Assembly: GCA_963693085.1 (NCBI GenBank)
Contig: OY856411.1
Coordinates: 117,577,267 to 117,641,266 of the forward strand
Length of the DNA: 64,000 nucleotides
Source of the DNA: Alisma plantago-aquatica
Taxonomy: Eukaryota > Streptophyta > Magnoliopsida > Alismatales > Alismataceae
Reading direction: 5' to 3'
Under the pieces are notes generated by a model. The model was not told the DNA's origin, did not search any database, and saw only the letters and a program-made list of their open reading frames with translations. Both the position numbers and the translations under genes were made by a program. Below are positions 1 through 12,848 of this stretch, piece by piece. The stretch's first letter is position 1; every line of letters starts with the position of its first letter.

Positions 1-3000
1 TTACCCAAATGGAATCATGTCCTTTGCTTGTCCTGGGTAGGCCAACAACAAAGTCCATGGTCACATGGTCCCACTTCCACTGTGGTATGGGTAAAGGTTG
101 GATTGTTCCTGCAGGCTTCTGGTGTTCAACTTTAACTTGCTGACACACGGGACACCTCAGAACAAACCCTGCAACGTCCTTCTTCATCCCAGGCCACCAA
201 TACAGATCTTTCAAATTCCGATACATCTTGGTGCTCCCTGGGTGCATAACATACATGGAAGAATGGGCTTCTTCCAGGACTAACTTCCTCAAGTTGTCCA
301 CATCCGGCACTATCATCCTTCCATTATAACAAGCTACTTGGTCCTCTGAGTCATGAAAACCATCTTTCTTCTCATTTTTATACTCAGATCTAAACTGCTG
401 AACTGTAGCATCACCTAGTTGTGCTTCTTTAATCTGCTCTCTTAGGGTAGGTTTAATATGCATCTCAGCTAACAAACCGGCTAACAATGACACCTTCAAC
501 TGTACATTGTCTTGCCTTAAAGAGATAAGCATATCTCTTCTAGAGCATACTAAAGAGTTTAGTTGTGCTCTATTCATGGTTGATGTTGCTGATTTCCTAC
601 TTAAGGCATCTGCAACAACATTGGCCTTGCCTGGATGGTAATCAATTGTACAGTCGTAGTCCTTGATTAACTCCATCCAGCGACGTTGCCTCATGTTGAG
701 CTCATGCTGAGAGAAGATATACTTAAGGTTTTTGTGGTCTGTGAAAATCTGGAATGTCTCCCCGTAGAGATAATGTCTCCAGATTTTTAAGGCATGAACC
801 ACAGCAGCTAACTCTAGATCGTGTGTCGGATAATTCTCCTCGTGTTTCTTAAGCTGTCGGGAAGCAAAAGAAATCACTTGTTTATCCTGCATCAACACAC
901 ATCCTAGTCCGTTCTTGGAAGCATCACAGAAAACTATATATCCTTTTCCTTGTTCAGGTAGCACTAGCACAGGTGCACTTGTCAACCTCTCCTTCAGCAA
1001 CTGGAAAGATTGTTGACACTTATCACTCCAAGAAAAAGGAACATTTTTCCGGGTTTACTTGGTCAAAGGTAAAGCTATAGAACTAAAGTTCTTAATGAAC
1101 CTTCGATAATAGCCAGCTAACCCCAAGAAACTTCAAATCTCCATCGGTGTCTTTGGTTGTTCCCATTGTAGAACAGATTCTACCTTTGTAGGGTCAACAC
1201 GAATTCCCGAGGCGGATATCACATGTCCAAGAAAAGATACCTCCGGCAGCCAAAACTCACACTTGCTAAACTTAGCGTACAGCTTATGTTCTCTTAGCAA
1301 GGTCAAAGCTTGGCGAAGATGTTGTTCATGTTGCTGAGCATCCTTACTATAGATCAGAATGTCATCTATGAAGACGACAACACATTGATCAAGGAAAGGT
1401 CGAAAAACTCTATTCATGAGTTCCATGAATGCAGCTGGTGCATTGTTAGTCCAAACGACATAACCGTGAACTCATAGTGACCATATCTTGTCCTAAAGGA
1501 AGAGTTGGATATGTCACTATCCTTAATACGGAGTTGATGATATCCAGACCTCAAGTCTATCTTTGAAAAGAATGTTGCCCCACGCAACTGGTCAAAGAGA
1601 TCATCAATCCTGGGCAGAGGATACTTATTCTTTATTGTTACTTTATTGAGTTGTCTGTAGTCGATGCACAACCGCATTGACCCATCTTTCTTTTCAACAA
1701 ACAAGACCGGAGCACCCCAAGGTGAAGTACTCGGTCGGATAAAACCTCTCTCAAGTAACTCATGAAACTGTTTCTTGAGTTCTGCCATCTCGGCAGGCGC
1801 CATTCTATACGGAGTCTGAGCTATGGGTTTCGTGTCTGGAATCAGATTGATTTCAAAATCAATCTCCCGAGGTGGTGGTATACCAGGAAGTTCTTCAGGA
1901 AACACATCTTCAAATTCCCTGACTATAGGAACTTCGGCAGGATTGGAACTTTCCTTGGTAACATCTACCACATGGGCCAAGAATGCATAACATCCTTGCC
2001 TCAACAGCTTATCAGCAACCATAGCTGATACAAGACAGGTGGGCAGAATCTTTCTTTCTCCTTGAAAGATCCATGTGCTGCTTTCATCAGCAAACATAGC
2101 CAACTTGGACTCACAATCCAAGACAACTCTATACCTTTCTAAGGTGTCCATCCCGAGGATTATATCAAATCCCTGCATATCAAGTGGTATAAGATCCACT
2201 TGAATGCGATGGTCAGAAAAGAAGAGGATGCAGGGAGAACATACCTCCTGCAAAACGGCAGACCCACTCAACGGAGTCTCCAACAACAAATTATCTGCCC
2301 TATGACTAACAGTCACATTGCAGTTACGAATCACTTCACGAGTGATGAAAGAGTGCGTAGCACCCAGATCAATCAGAATAGATACAACGCAGGATGTAGA
2401 CATATCAGAATATAAAAGTTTCATCTGACCTGCCACTACCCGTGGATTGACCACTGCCTCAGGTGGGTTCATAGCATAGAACCTCGTTGTCGCTTGGTGT
2501 TGAGGTGGTGTTGATGATCTAGCTTGAGACGCTTGTCCACATCCTCGAGCTGCTCCTTGATGTTGTCTATTCTGAGATCCTTGTTGATTCTGTCTCGGAG
2601 GTTGTTGTGTCACGCTAGCAGGCCTAGAACGGCAATCCTTCATCAAGTGTCCCACCTTACCACAGTTGTAACAACTCCTCTCCTGTTGCTGCGGTCTGGG
2701 TGGTCCAGTGACTGACACAGATGCAGAACTGTGTGTCCCTTGAAGCGGTTGACTCCGTCCTCTACCTCTGCTTGGTGCCCATTGAGTTTGAAAACTCGAT
2801 CTGGGTGGTGGAGGGTTAGGTGCAGAAAATCTAGGTTTCTTGGAATCCCTAGATGAAGAACCCTGGAACTGTGGATATCTTTTATGGGTTTGTCTCTTCT
2901 CAACCACAGATCTCTCTATCCTTCGGACTAACTCCACGAAGGTAGAGAATCTCTCTCGGTTCTCTAAGGTAGATACAGGGGTTGACATATCAGAATTCAA

Positions 3001-3672
3001 ACCCTTCTCGAATCTTCTGATTCTTTCCTCATCCATAGCAGCCATGTGCGGACAGAACCGCAGCAACTCCATGAACTTAGCTTCATATTCGCTAATGTTC
3101 ATCATACCCTGCCTTAGTTTCTCGAACTGAGAGATCTTCTCATCTAGGAAGGTCTTTGGAAAATATCTTTTGATAAATTCCCAACGAAACTCTTCCCATG
3201 AGAACTCTACTCCAGGTCTCTTCTGCTCTTCCATGTTCCACCAGTGACCAGCACTGCTTTTGAGAAGATAGACAGCATGTCTAACCTTCTCAACTTCCGG
3301 AATCATAAGAATCCTGAAAGCCTTCTCCAACTCTGTCAACCATAAGTCAGCATCTGCAGGGTCGGCAGTTCCGAAGTACTCGGTAGCTCCGACACGACGA
3401 AGTCGTTCGAATGTCTTAGCGATACCTTGTACTTCAGGCTGGACAGGTTCCCTAGGTGCAGGAATGGGCATCCTATCGGTTATATGTGTCATGGCAGTCA
3501 TGAACTGCCCGAACATCGTCTGTACAGCTGGATTACTCATGTCAGCTGGGTCAAACTGGGGTGGCTCTCTTGGTAACTCCGGTGAAGGTTGTTCTATTCT
3601 CGGAACCCTTGCACCGCCTTGAGGTGCACTAGCACTACTCTCTGCCACGTACTCATCGTGATGTTCTGACAT
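1..3672 (-). pseudogene. T1 gag-pol remnant (gag, protease, RT, RNase H, integrase start)
   Basis: The frame starts at an ATG at 3672 and runs 752 codons. Gag capsid sequence lies near residues 120-230 ([12 protein letters not shown]), a CCHC knuckle [14 protein letters not shown] near 335, the protease active site near 445 and RT from about 580. The protease reads DLGATHSF where family members usually have D-S/T-GA. A 1-base loss near 1440, just after the MSFGLT motif, shifts the frame; RT continues from 1426 with the catalytic FIDD box. Two further in-frame stops lie near 1130 and 1055. RNase H follows (about 1000-600), then the integrase zinc-finger cysteines CPVC near 155 and the first part of the integrase core at the window edge. 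This copy cannot make a full polyprotein. Confidence 0.88.
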
Positions 3673-3786
3673 CCTTAGGTATCTTCTTCTCCAGAGGAGT
3701 AGAAGATTCTATTAGATAAGGAAGGAGTACTAAAGGTAGACTCGACATCCTAAGTCCTATGCCTCTGTAGACTCAACTGACCTAGA

Positions 3787-3798
3787 GCTCTGATACCA
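3787..3798 (-). other. T1 primer-binding site (initiator Met tRNA type)
   Basis: The minus strand reads TGGTATCAGAGC, the usual plant initiator-tRNA-Met complement, five bases after the LTR end CCCACA. It fixes both the orientation of T1 and the inner LTR boundary. Confidence 0.9.
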
Positions 3799-4680
3799 CT
3801 AATTGTGGGCTCTGATCTCCAAACCATGACATAAACATGATTAAAACTTAGCGGAAGCAAATCGGTAATCAGCGGAAGACAAAAATCACAGGAAATTAAA
3901 ACTTTTCGAGACAAGAGCTTAAATCCATAAAAGCTTCTTTCATAAAGTGAGATAAACTGTTTACATCTCAGGATAATTACTTCTTGAGTAATTATATACA
4001 TCAAGATACAAAATCTCAAGATCACATAACACAAGACTCCAAGACCTGACAGTACAGAGGACACATAGGACTGACTCTAACTACACCCCATGGCATGACA
4101 AATCTCCACCTGAGATTCTACTACTGCTCTTGGTGCTGCTGCTGCTGAGACTGGACACCTGTAGGATGGTTCCTTCGTCTCCGACGTCCACCTAAAAAGT
4201 TGAAGTCTACGGGGTGAGACAATTATACATAATTGTCCCAGCGAGAGTTATAACTCTTCGCCAGAAGCTTTATTATAACATCAAAGAATATCTTAAGCAG
4301 TAAAGCCTTCAAAGTATTCTATAACAGTTGCAGGTATAACAAGATCTCTACCATTTAGGAGATATGGAGAATATAAACACTATTGCAATGTAACATCAAT
4401 CAACTAACTTGGAGTCATCTCTAACAAGTTATACTACATGGCTGATTATGTTTTACAAACAACATAATGCCCTGTGGAGATGAGGCATACCACTCATACT
4501 CCAACTGATCGCTAAGAAGTCACATCAGTATCATACATAGGTCATTAAGAGAGCCGGATTCTCATGACCTTCACCTTCCTCAGTCAGTAAGAGGATCATT
4601 TGTAGGACATCTCGTGTCTCTACTACTATAGCTCACCAGGGTAAACTGGTCCTTCGCTATTCTAGAGTCACAGTGGCGTT

Positions 4681-4788
4681 CTGTACTCTCTTCGTCATCA
4701 GGAGGTTTCATATTTACCTACCACTAATACGGATATCTGTACTTTCTTCGTCATCAGGAGGTTTCATGTTTACCTACCACTGATACGG
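4681..4788. repeat. Two tandem copies of a 56-bp unit in the T1 LTR
   Basis: The unit starts CTGTACT at 4681 and again at 4737, sharing TTCGTCATCAGGAGGTTTCA and then TTTACCTACCACT. The copies differ at a few bases. Confidence 0.85.
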
Positions 4789-5417
4789 TATGGAATTATA
4801 GTGAAGGATGGATGGATTACGCATCTACATCACTCTCCTACACTAGGATGTAAGGTTCTACACATCCATGTACCCCACATACTCAAAAGTATGTGCTCCA
4901 GGAGTTCCCTGAAGGAAACCTGTTTCACCATCACTTAATCTCTGACAATGATGGATCTATGATCAGGGCTCTACATTATACTTGATTAGTTAGGTACATT
5001 CAGTATTCTTTAACAGCATACATTGTTCTCCAAACAATAACAGTAGCATAGCAGCTATAGAAGAAGAATACTAAATGTAACAGGCCTAACACATATCAAT
5101 CATCATTTCTCATTATCCTCATCACAAGTCATCTCTAAAGCATGACATTGATGGTATTCATGGCTCTCACAGCCCATTATCATCATAGGATACCACTGAC
5201 AAGGCATCAGATTAATTTACTTATTCATAAGGCTCACAATATGCCTTTAATGAATATAACATCAACATCCATACCTGGATATGATTACCTTCATATCAGA
5301 ACCTGCATGGTTAATACAACTGATAAAGGTAATACTAAAATAAGGAATATACTTCCTACTCTATTCATAAGAGTTAAATCTCTAATTCACATCAAATAGA
5401 GTTTAATACTCAAAAGC

Positions 5418-5496
5418 ATGCCATTACCCTTGAATTAGGGTTTACTATTCACATTACATGTCATCACCCTTGAATTAGGGTTTACTATTCACATTA
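5418..5496. repeat. Two tandem copies of a 40-bp unit in the T1 LTR
   Basis: The words ACCCTTGAATTAGGGTTTAC and then TATTCACATTA occur twice with a 40-base period (starts 5418 and 5458). Confidence 0.85.
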
Positions 5497-6102
5497 GGGT
5501 GAATTGAACTCATATCATCATTATGTATGAGTAACATCATCACTGATGCTCTCAGATTAGTTAAAGGTCCATCATTTATCATAATTAGGGTTTCTATGAT
5601 CTCACACAGGTGGATCATACCCTAATTATGCTCCTTCCTGTGCATTGGAGATGCTTTAATTGAGTTTCCACTTAAAAAGGGTACTTTCTCTCTTTAAAAG
5701 CACTTTCTCTCTCTAGAAGTACTTTCTCTCTCCTCATGCTATTAGGTGATGTCAACATCACTCTAGATCAGGTTGGATTGAGTCATCCTAGGCTAACATA
5801 GTCCAAAACATCACCATCATGTGATTAGGGTTTGATTTGATCCAGGTATTACTTAATTTACCCTTCAGGGGTATTTTGGTAATTCACCCCATTGATTATC
5901 ATCATGGTCAAACCTTAGTCCATTAACCCCTTAATATCCTAGGTTATCATTAGGGTTTGATTAGGTCAACATTGAACCATTTATTTCATCAATTGATTGA
6001 AAGAAGTCAACTTTGAATCACATTGATTGACCTTCAACCATCATTCTTCAATTGAGTTGAGATCGTTTGAAAGTGTTGACCGTTTAGCCAATTTGACTTT
6101 TC

Positions 6103-7616
6103 AAGACCGTGAGCCCTCTTCTAACACCAAGACCGCGAGCCTCCTTAGACTCCAAGACCGCGAGCCTCTTCAAATGGTTCAAGACCGCGAAGCTCAACCT
6201 GATGTTAAGACCGCGAGGGCCAAGTTGATGTCAAGACCGCGAAGAGATGTTGACCGTTTGCCCACTTTGACCTCAGGACTGCGAGGCCCCTCGCGGTCTT
6301 GAGACCGTGAGCCCCCTCACGGTCTTGATACCACGAGCCCTCTCACAGTCTTGAGACCGCGAGGCTCACATGGTCTCAACCGTTTGGTCCATCAACAAAA
6401 TCAAAGATACAATCGATGATGTTAACCGATGTTGAAGCCCTCAAAAGGTCAAAGCTATGTTGACCACCTATGGATTGGGTCAACTAAGGTTATGCTTAAC
6501 CAATTGTTTATTCAATTGACCCTCAATTGTTGACCAATTAGGATTGAAATCGATTCAATTAGGGTCTATCATTGTTCACCCATCAACACTAAACAATGTG
6601 CATCAACAAAATGGTTGAACCCTTCAATTGAGCTCCAATTGGGCCCAAACTTGGCCCAAACGGTCTTGAGGTCATGTGGGTGGACCCCACATGGTCTTAA
6701 GACCGTTTTCCCAAGATTTCATCAAAGTATAAGGTGATTTGATAGGGGTTGAACCATGATTGAACCACAAAACAGAATTTTGGTTAAATTGATAACTTAT
6801 TTGCAATTGGGTCCTCAATTGGTCAAATTACTTAACCCTAGACCTTCAAACGGTCTTGGGTGATTGTCTTCTCGGTCTTGAGACCGTTTGGATGAATTCC
6901 AAACGGTCTTGAGACCGTTTGCCCATCCAATTTTGGATTCTAGTGCAAATTCATCAAGGTCTGACCTATTGAGTTGATGATCATATCAATACTTTAATTG
7001 CAATGTAATTTGGTGTAATTGTACCTTAAATTGGTCAACTAATCTTGACCCCAGACCTCCAAACGGTCATGGTTGATTGCCCTCTCGGTCTTGAGACCGT
7101 TTGGATGTCCCCCAAACGGTCTTCAGACCGTTTAGGTCAATCAACCCTAAAAACCCTAATTAGGTCACCATAATTTCAGTACTGATTTCACCTAGGGTTA
7201 GCCCTAGTATTCACCCTTCAACTCTTAGCCCGTTTGGAATTAGACCATCAAACTTGGTGAGTTGTTAATTAACATAATTTTGAACAGTAATCTCATACGT
7301 TCAATGCCTGGTCAACGACCTTACACGGTCTTGACACCGTTTGCCCAAAAAGGCAATTTCAGACCGTTTGAAAATCAGGAATAACTTCAAATAAAGTTGT
7401 TACTTAAAAAGGTCATATCTCCCGATTCCTTTGGAGTTAGCCTCCCAACTTTTGAGGGTAATTATCCTATATAATTAAGAACAAATTTCTTATACGGTCC
7501 ATGCTCGGTCAATGGGGCCAAACGGTCTTGAAGACCGTTTTCCCTGTCGCGGTCGCGAGACCGTTTGCTCACCTCGCGGTCTTGAGACCGAGAGAGAAAA
7601 CTTTTGAGACCGTTTA
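6103..7616. repeat. Cluster of GGTCTTGAGACC palindromes in the T1 LTR
   Basis: More than twenty copies of AAGACCG/CGGTCTT are spread over about 1.5 kb, many paired into near-perfect inverted repeats. AAACGGTCTTGAGACCGTTT at 6901-6920 has 9-bp arms; 7114-7133 and 7520-7540 are variants of it. CTCGCGGTCTTGAGACCGTGAG-like pairs lie near 6290-6310. The first half (6103-6370) favours AAGACCGCGAG half-sites; the second half favours AAACGGTCT...AGACCGTTT full palindromes. Function is unknown; hairpin or protein-site roles are inference. Confidence 0.9.
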
Positions 7617-8817
7617 AGGAAGTGAAAAGCGGTGGGTTTTTCTTGGAAATCACGCCTTCATCTCCTATCTCAAGAAAAGTACGAATATCCCATGGATTGT
7701 CTTGCAAATTAGCAGGGAAAAGTAGGGAAACATGAAGAGCTATCATCTAACCGCATATAAGAGACGTACATAGTAAAGCATGGGTTTAGAGTTATAAAAT
7801 CCGCCTAAAGTTTGCTTCTTGAGCTCCAAGCTTTCAAGCTCCAAGCTCTAATGGCGTCCTTGAGTTCCCACAGGTTGGCCAAGGTGAAACTCCAAGGAAG
7901 AACGAAAAGAGATGGCTAGAAAGGTAGGGTTTCAAGAGTTAGCCATGAAGTTGACCTTGAATTCGAGTTCTAACCATGGAATTAGGCAAGAAGAGGGGTT
8001 CAAACCTACCTTGCACCCTTGGTCGTTCCCCTTGAGCTCCAAGATAGTCCTTAGTCGGCCAAGCAAAGAGGAAACAGTGATATACACGAAGGAAAGGTCT
8101 CTTTGCTTAGAGAAGTAAAGTGTATAAATACTTGGGTGATGGTTCATTAAAGGCCCATAAGTTTCCCCATAATTCCAATTAAGTACTTCCTTCATTACTT
8201 GCTCGTCCCTTCCTCTTTATTTTAAGGACAATCTTATCTTAAGGTCTAGAAAAGAAGGCAAGGAAGAACAATCTAATAACAAGGTACATACATAAAGAGA
8301 TATTGCACGTATACCCTGATTATTCAATCACAAGGCATTTTTCATAACTTGATAACTCAATTGAGGTGACTTCCTCATCATTTCTTCTCTAATGATGGTA
8401 AGAATCTAGAAAGATACATTAGATGATATATTTTACAAAATGCATCCCTTAATTTGGGTAAATTGCGTTTTACCCCAAATTAGGGTATCAAGCACCGGGA
8501 TTGCTTCCACAGCTGCACCTTGGTGCCCAAGCTTGGGAAATCCCTCATGCTTTGTCAAAAAGATTATCATGATGTCTCAACATCAGAGGAACATCTCATC
8601 ATGTGCAAATTGCAAGCTAACCCTTTTAACTGGGTAAATTGCACATAGGTCCCTGTATATCAAAACAATGCTACAACTTTAAATAAAAAGGAGCAATTAC
8701 TGAAATATATGTTTCTGAGAAACTTAATTACATGCTCAGAGTTAATCACAAGGATTTAATTACATATTTAGGCAAAACACCTAGGGTTAACTCATAACCC
8801 AGGTCAGGGATGTTACA

Positions 8818-9087
8818 GTCGGTGGCACCGACTTTTATCAGCTGCAATGCCCGTCTCTTTGACCTTGTCTCGGTGCCACCGACATTCTAGTCGGTGGCAC
8901 TGACTCAGCCACTGACTACACACTCAACAAACGAATCAGGGTATCATTTTTACACAACATTTTCAAAAATTAATTACTAATAAAACAACTGAATGGAAAT
9001 GAAAGAAACAAACATCCTAATGGTTGGGTTGCCTCCCAAAAAGTGCCCTTGTTTAACGTCCTAGGCTAGACAACTCCCTTGTTGAGA
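8818..9087 (-). other. A1 post-integrase non-coding stretch with GTCGGTGGCACCGAC words
   Basis: Three copies of the word found in the A1 LTR occur here: 8818-8832, 8870-8882 (inverted centre) and 8890-8904. The rest is AT-rich without an ORF. The GGGAGGCAACCC stretch near 9030 separates it from the integrase end. Because these words also occur in the LTR, this piece could be mistaken for an LTR fragment, but it does not align with the LTR outside the words. Confidence 0.65.
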
Positions 9088-9974
9088 TTAATTAAGAGAA
9101 ATGAGTTTAACCTCATGCTCCTTCCTTACAAAATCTTCTCCAAAATAATGTTTCAATCTTTGACCATTGACCAAGAAGGATCTCTCTCCCTCTTTTATTC
9201 TAACCGCTCCATGTGGGAACACCTCTTCTATGACGAACGATCCACTCCACCTAGATCTCAATTTCCCAGGGTGCAATTTCAATATTGAGTTAAAGAGCAT
9301 CACACTCTCTCCCGATAAAAAGACTCTCCTAGCTACATGGCGGTCATGAATTTGCTTGGTTCTTTCCTTGTACAATCTTGAATTCTCATACGCATTCATC
9401 CAAATTTCATCTACCTCATTTAACTCTAACATCCTTGTCTTTCCTGCTTCATTAAGATCAAAATTGAGCCTTCTCAACGCCCAATGCACCTTATGTTCTT
9501 GTGCCACAGGAAGATGACACGCTCGACCATAGACTAACCTAAAGGGTGTGGTTCCTATGGGTGTCGTGTAGAATGTCCTATAGGCCCATAGCGCATCAAC
9601 TAACAAATCACTCCAATTCTTTCTACTAGATGACACCGTCTTTTCAAGGATCTTTTTAATCTCATGATTGGAAACCTCTACTTGTCCTTGTGTTTGTGGG
9701 TGATGTGGTGTATCCACACGGTGCATCACTCCATACTTGTTCAAAAGTTTCCCAAATTTCCTATTAGTGAAATGAGTTCTCCATCACTTATGATCATCCT
9801 TGGCACTCCAAATCTACAGAAAATGTGATCCTTAATAAATTTGCATACAAAATTTTCATCATTGGTTCGGGTTGGAATTGCTTCCACCCATTTTGACACA
9901 TAATCTACAACCAACAAGATGTAAAGGTTGGAGTTAGAGGACACAAAGGGTCCCATGAAATCAATACCCCACAA
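9088..9974 (-). pseudogene. A1 integrase remnant
   Basis: Two overlapping frames (9974-9741 and 9744-9088) carry the integrase core. The first catalytic Asp is in WGIDFMGPF, the second in IISDGE (usually SDGGSHF, so the following residues are altered), and the Glu is in QGQVEVSNHE. The 218-codon C-terminal part includes the typical Athila text GTTPFRLVYGRACHLPV. The frame change falls between the second and third catalytic residues, near 9743. Insertion of element cDNA would be the normal role; this copy cannot supply it. Confidence 0.88.
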
Positions 9975-10016
9975 ATAAAAAACCTCTACTTATTGAAACA
10001 CATTCAAAGGCATCTC

Positions 10017-11700
10017 CTACCGCTTTGATATGTTACCTGACCGCTGACACGCATCACACCTACACACAAAGTCGTATGCATCTTTGAAAAGGGTCGGCCA
10101 ATACAATCCTCTATCCAACACCTTTGCGGCTGTCCTAGAACTAGCATGGTGTGCTCCTGTAGGTAGTGTGTGGCAATGCTTTAACACACTCTCATATTCA
10201 CCTTCAGGTACACATCTCCTCAAAATTCCATCCCTGCACTGTTTCAAAAAAATAGGATCATCCCAAAAGTAATAGCGCAAAGAATGAAAAAACCTTTTCT
10301 TTTCTTGATAACCCCAATCCCTAGGAAATTCCTTACAAGCTAAATAATTCACAATATTAGCAAACCAAGGATCTTTTTGCTTAAGGGTGAACACCTTCTC
10401 ATCAGGGAAGGTCTTTAGAATGGGTATATTCATGTCCTTCTCATCTACCCTCTCGAAACGAGATAGGTGATCAGCCACCACATTCTCTACCCCTACTTTA
10501 TCCTTGACCTCAATATCAAATTCCTACAATAAAAGGAACCATCTAATCAATCTTGGTTTAGCATCCTTCTTCTGCAGTAAGTACTCAACACCACCACTTT
10601 CCCCCCCCACAAGATATTGTCTAAATTTTTCAAAAGCAAAGACAACAACAAGTAATTCTTTTTCAGTTGTGGTGTAATTAAGTTGTGCGTCGTTAAGTGT
10701 TTTAGATGCATAGTATATGACTGTAGGAACCTTGTCTAGGCGTTTCCCCAACACCACCCCCACAACATAGTCTGATGCATCACACATCAGCTCAAATGGT
10801 TGGCTCCAATTTGGAGCCTGCACAACCGGTGTGGATATGAGTTTTTCCTTCAAAATCTCAAAAGCCTTTAAACACCTCTCATTAAAATTGAATTCGACAT
10901 CCTTTTCCAAAAGCACAGACAAAGGTTTAGTGATTTTTGAAAAATCTTTAATAAATTAGCGATAAAACCCGGCATGGCCTAGAAAGCTCCTAACTGCCTT
11001 CACCGATTTGGTGGAGGGAGTTTTGAGATCAGTTCTATTTTAACCGGATCTATCTCCAATCCCTTGCTAGACACCTTGTGGCATAACACTATGCCCTCGC
11101 TAACCATCATGTGACATTTTTCCCAATTAAGCACTAAATGAGTATCTTCACATTTCTGTGAGACCTTGTCCAAATTTCTCAAACAATCATCAAAAGTTGT
11201 CCCATAAACTGAAAAATCATCCGTAAAAACTTAAAGATATCTTTCTACCATATCTGAGAAAATCGCCAGCATACACCTTTGAAAAGTTGTGGGTGCATTG
11301 CACAACCCAAAAGGCATGCGGTGGTATGCAAAGGTGCCATAAGGGCAGGTGAAGGTATACTTCTCCTAGTCCTTAGGCTCATTTGAAATCTGATTGTATC
11401 CAGAATATCCATTGAGAAAATAGAAATGGGAGCGACCAGTGAGTCACTCCAAGATTTGATCAATGAACAGTAATGGAAAATGGTCCTTAAGTGTGGCAGT
11501 GTTCAATCTGTGATAATCAATGCAAACTCACCATCATGTCACTAATCCAGTGGTGATTTGCTCATTGGATGAATTAATAGTGACACTAATTCCCCCCTTT
11601 TTAGGCACTACCTGCGTCAGACTGACCTACAAAGAATATGAAATAGCATGGATAATACCTATTGACAGTAGCTTTATTACCTCCTTCTTTACCACCTTCG
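10017..11700 (-). pseudogene. A1 RT, RNase H and integrase zinc-finger remnant
   Basis: The frame is broken into pieces. 11463-11245 and 11182-11000 carry RT sequence (NWEKCHMMV is the typical Athila RT end). 10922-10524 carries the RT/RNase H junction with MCDASDYVVGVVLG, the RNase H start. 10481-10017 carries the end of RNase H (ADHLSRFE) and the integrase zinc finger (HHASSRTA, CRCDACQRSG). At least four interruptions separate the pieces. The YxDD active-site region near 11225 is itself disrupted. Confidence 0.82.
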
Positions 11701-11765
11701 ACGTGATTGGATTGACACTGAGGTTGAATAACCATCTTTGCTCCTTCTTCTAGATGAATCTAGTG

Positions 11766-12848
11766 TCAGTAGAAGGTGGTAGAAATTCTCTTGATGTCGG
11801 CCACGGACCACCCAAAAGCACCTCGGTGATTCTTTAACACAGTGATCAATTGTTTTTCTTCCGAGATACTCAATGATGTTGATATGATGACTGGTAGCTT
11901 CTCTTTGGCTGCTAGAAAAACACACTTCAGATGAGGCGGCAATGGCTTGAGCTCTAACTCGGGCCGGTTTAGAAGTGAAGAAACCATGGGCGATGGTAAT
12001 GGCCCTAAGTCCTCAAAATGCCTCGTGTAATGACAAGGAAAAGCCTTCAGTAACCTTGCACACTCCTCCAGTGACCGATCCCAAATGCAATCATCCATTA
12101 TGTTCATTAGACAAGTCTCTAGGGGAAGCTGCGGATGGGCCTGTAGTATGGACTCCTCTGCGTCATCATCCATAGTAGATAAACTTTCATCCTCTTCTCT
12201 GTCATCCGGGTATCCTACCACCTTGGCAAGTGAGACCACCTTAGTGTTCTCCATGATGTCCACCGCAAGCGTACCCTTGTCCACCTTTTTCATAACATGT
12301 GCCATGTCCATAAATGGTTTTCCCAAGAATAAGGAAATATTGTTATTCATGTGTTGCATCATATTGCATTGCTCTTGAGCTCTGGATGACCTAGAATTAT
12401 CTGACATTTTTATCTCAAACATGTCATCTTTAATTCCCATGGTCAAGCGACCTCTTCCCATCTCCAAGATCATGTCAGCTGTTGCTTGGAAGGGCCTTCC
12501 TAGAAGAAGCTCGTTACCATGTTCAACTTGCATCTCCATCACTACAAAATCTGTAGGAAAAATGAACCTGTCCACCTTCACAAGGACATCCTCACAAATG
12601 CCATACAGTGTCACCACCAAGTTGTCCGATAACTGAATCATCATACTGCTCTTCCTTGATGTTTTGAGACCAAGCTTCTTGAAGGTAGATAGGGGCATCA
12701 AGTTGATACTTGCCCCCAAATCACAGAGTGCCTCACCAAACATTGTCTTCCCGATGTAACACATGATGTTGAAACAATCAGGGTCTTGCCTCTTTGGTGG
12801 AAGCGTACCTAAGATGAAGGCACTGACTTGTTCTCTTAGTACAACCAC
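11766..12848 (-). pseudogene. A1 protease region
   Basis: A 360-codon open stretch carries the Athila-type aspartic protease: ALCDLGASINLMP near residue 40, where D-L-G replaces the more usual D-S/T-G, as is common in this lineage. It ends with the linker into RT (RPELELKPLPPHLKC and AFGWSVADIK). It overlaps the gag-side frame by 13 bases at 12836-12848, so a frame change separates the two. It is the longest intact stretch of A1. Confidence 0.82.

Larger units (their letters stand above)
1..8817 (-). mobile_element. T1: Ty3/gypsy LTR retrotransposon, Tekay-like chromovirus, partial
   Basis: Reading on the minus strand from 8817 down, the order is LTR (8817-3804), Met-type primer-binding site, a gag-protease-reverse transcriptase frame, RNase H and the start of integrase, which is cut by the window edge. 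Protease before RT and integrase after RNase H is the Ty3/gypsy order. The LTR begins TGTAACATCCC and is followed by TGGTATCAGAGC, as in plant Tekay/Del-type elements; the chromodomain that would prove a chromovirus would lie off-window. T1 appears inserted in A1, because A1-type sequence (GTCGGTGGCACCGAC) starts directly at 8818. The target duplication cannot be checked since the left LTR is missing. Confidence 0.85.
3804..8817 (-). repeat. T1 5' LTR, about 5.0 kb
   Basis: On the minus strand the LTR runs from TGTAACATCCCTGACC (8817) to CCCACA (3804), with TG...CA ends and the primer-binding site five bases further on. About 5014 bp is long for an LTR. It has no long ORF of its own. Contents include a dense cluster of CGGTCTTGAGACCG palindromes (6103-7616), a 56-bp tandem duplication (4681-4788), a 40-bp duplication (5418-5496) and many TAGGGTTT words. 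The second LTR is off-window, so length and age cannot be checked by LTR comparison. Confidence 0.8.

Noticed and set aside
1762..3130. Plus-strand ORFs over the T1 gag-pol region
   Set aside because: They are antisense shadows of the recognised minus-strand polyprotein.
7140..7210. Interstitial telomere repeat (CCCTAAA words)
   Set aside because: Only scattered single words, never a tandem array.
8818..9087. Reading this piece as the A1 3' LTR
   Set aside because: Only the GTCGGTGGCACCGAC words are shared with the A1 LTR; the sequence around them does not align and no LTR start is seen.
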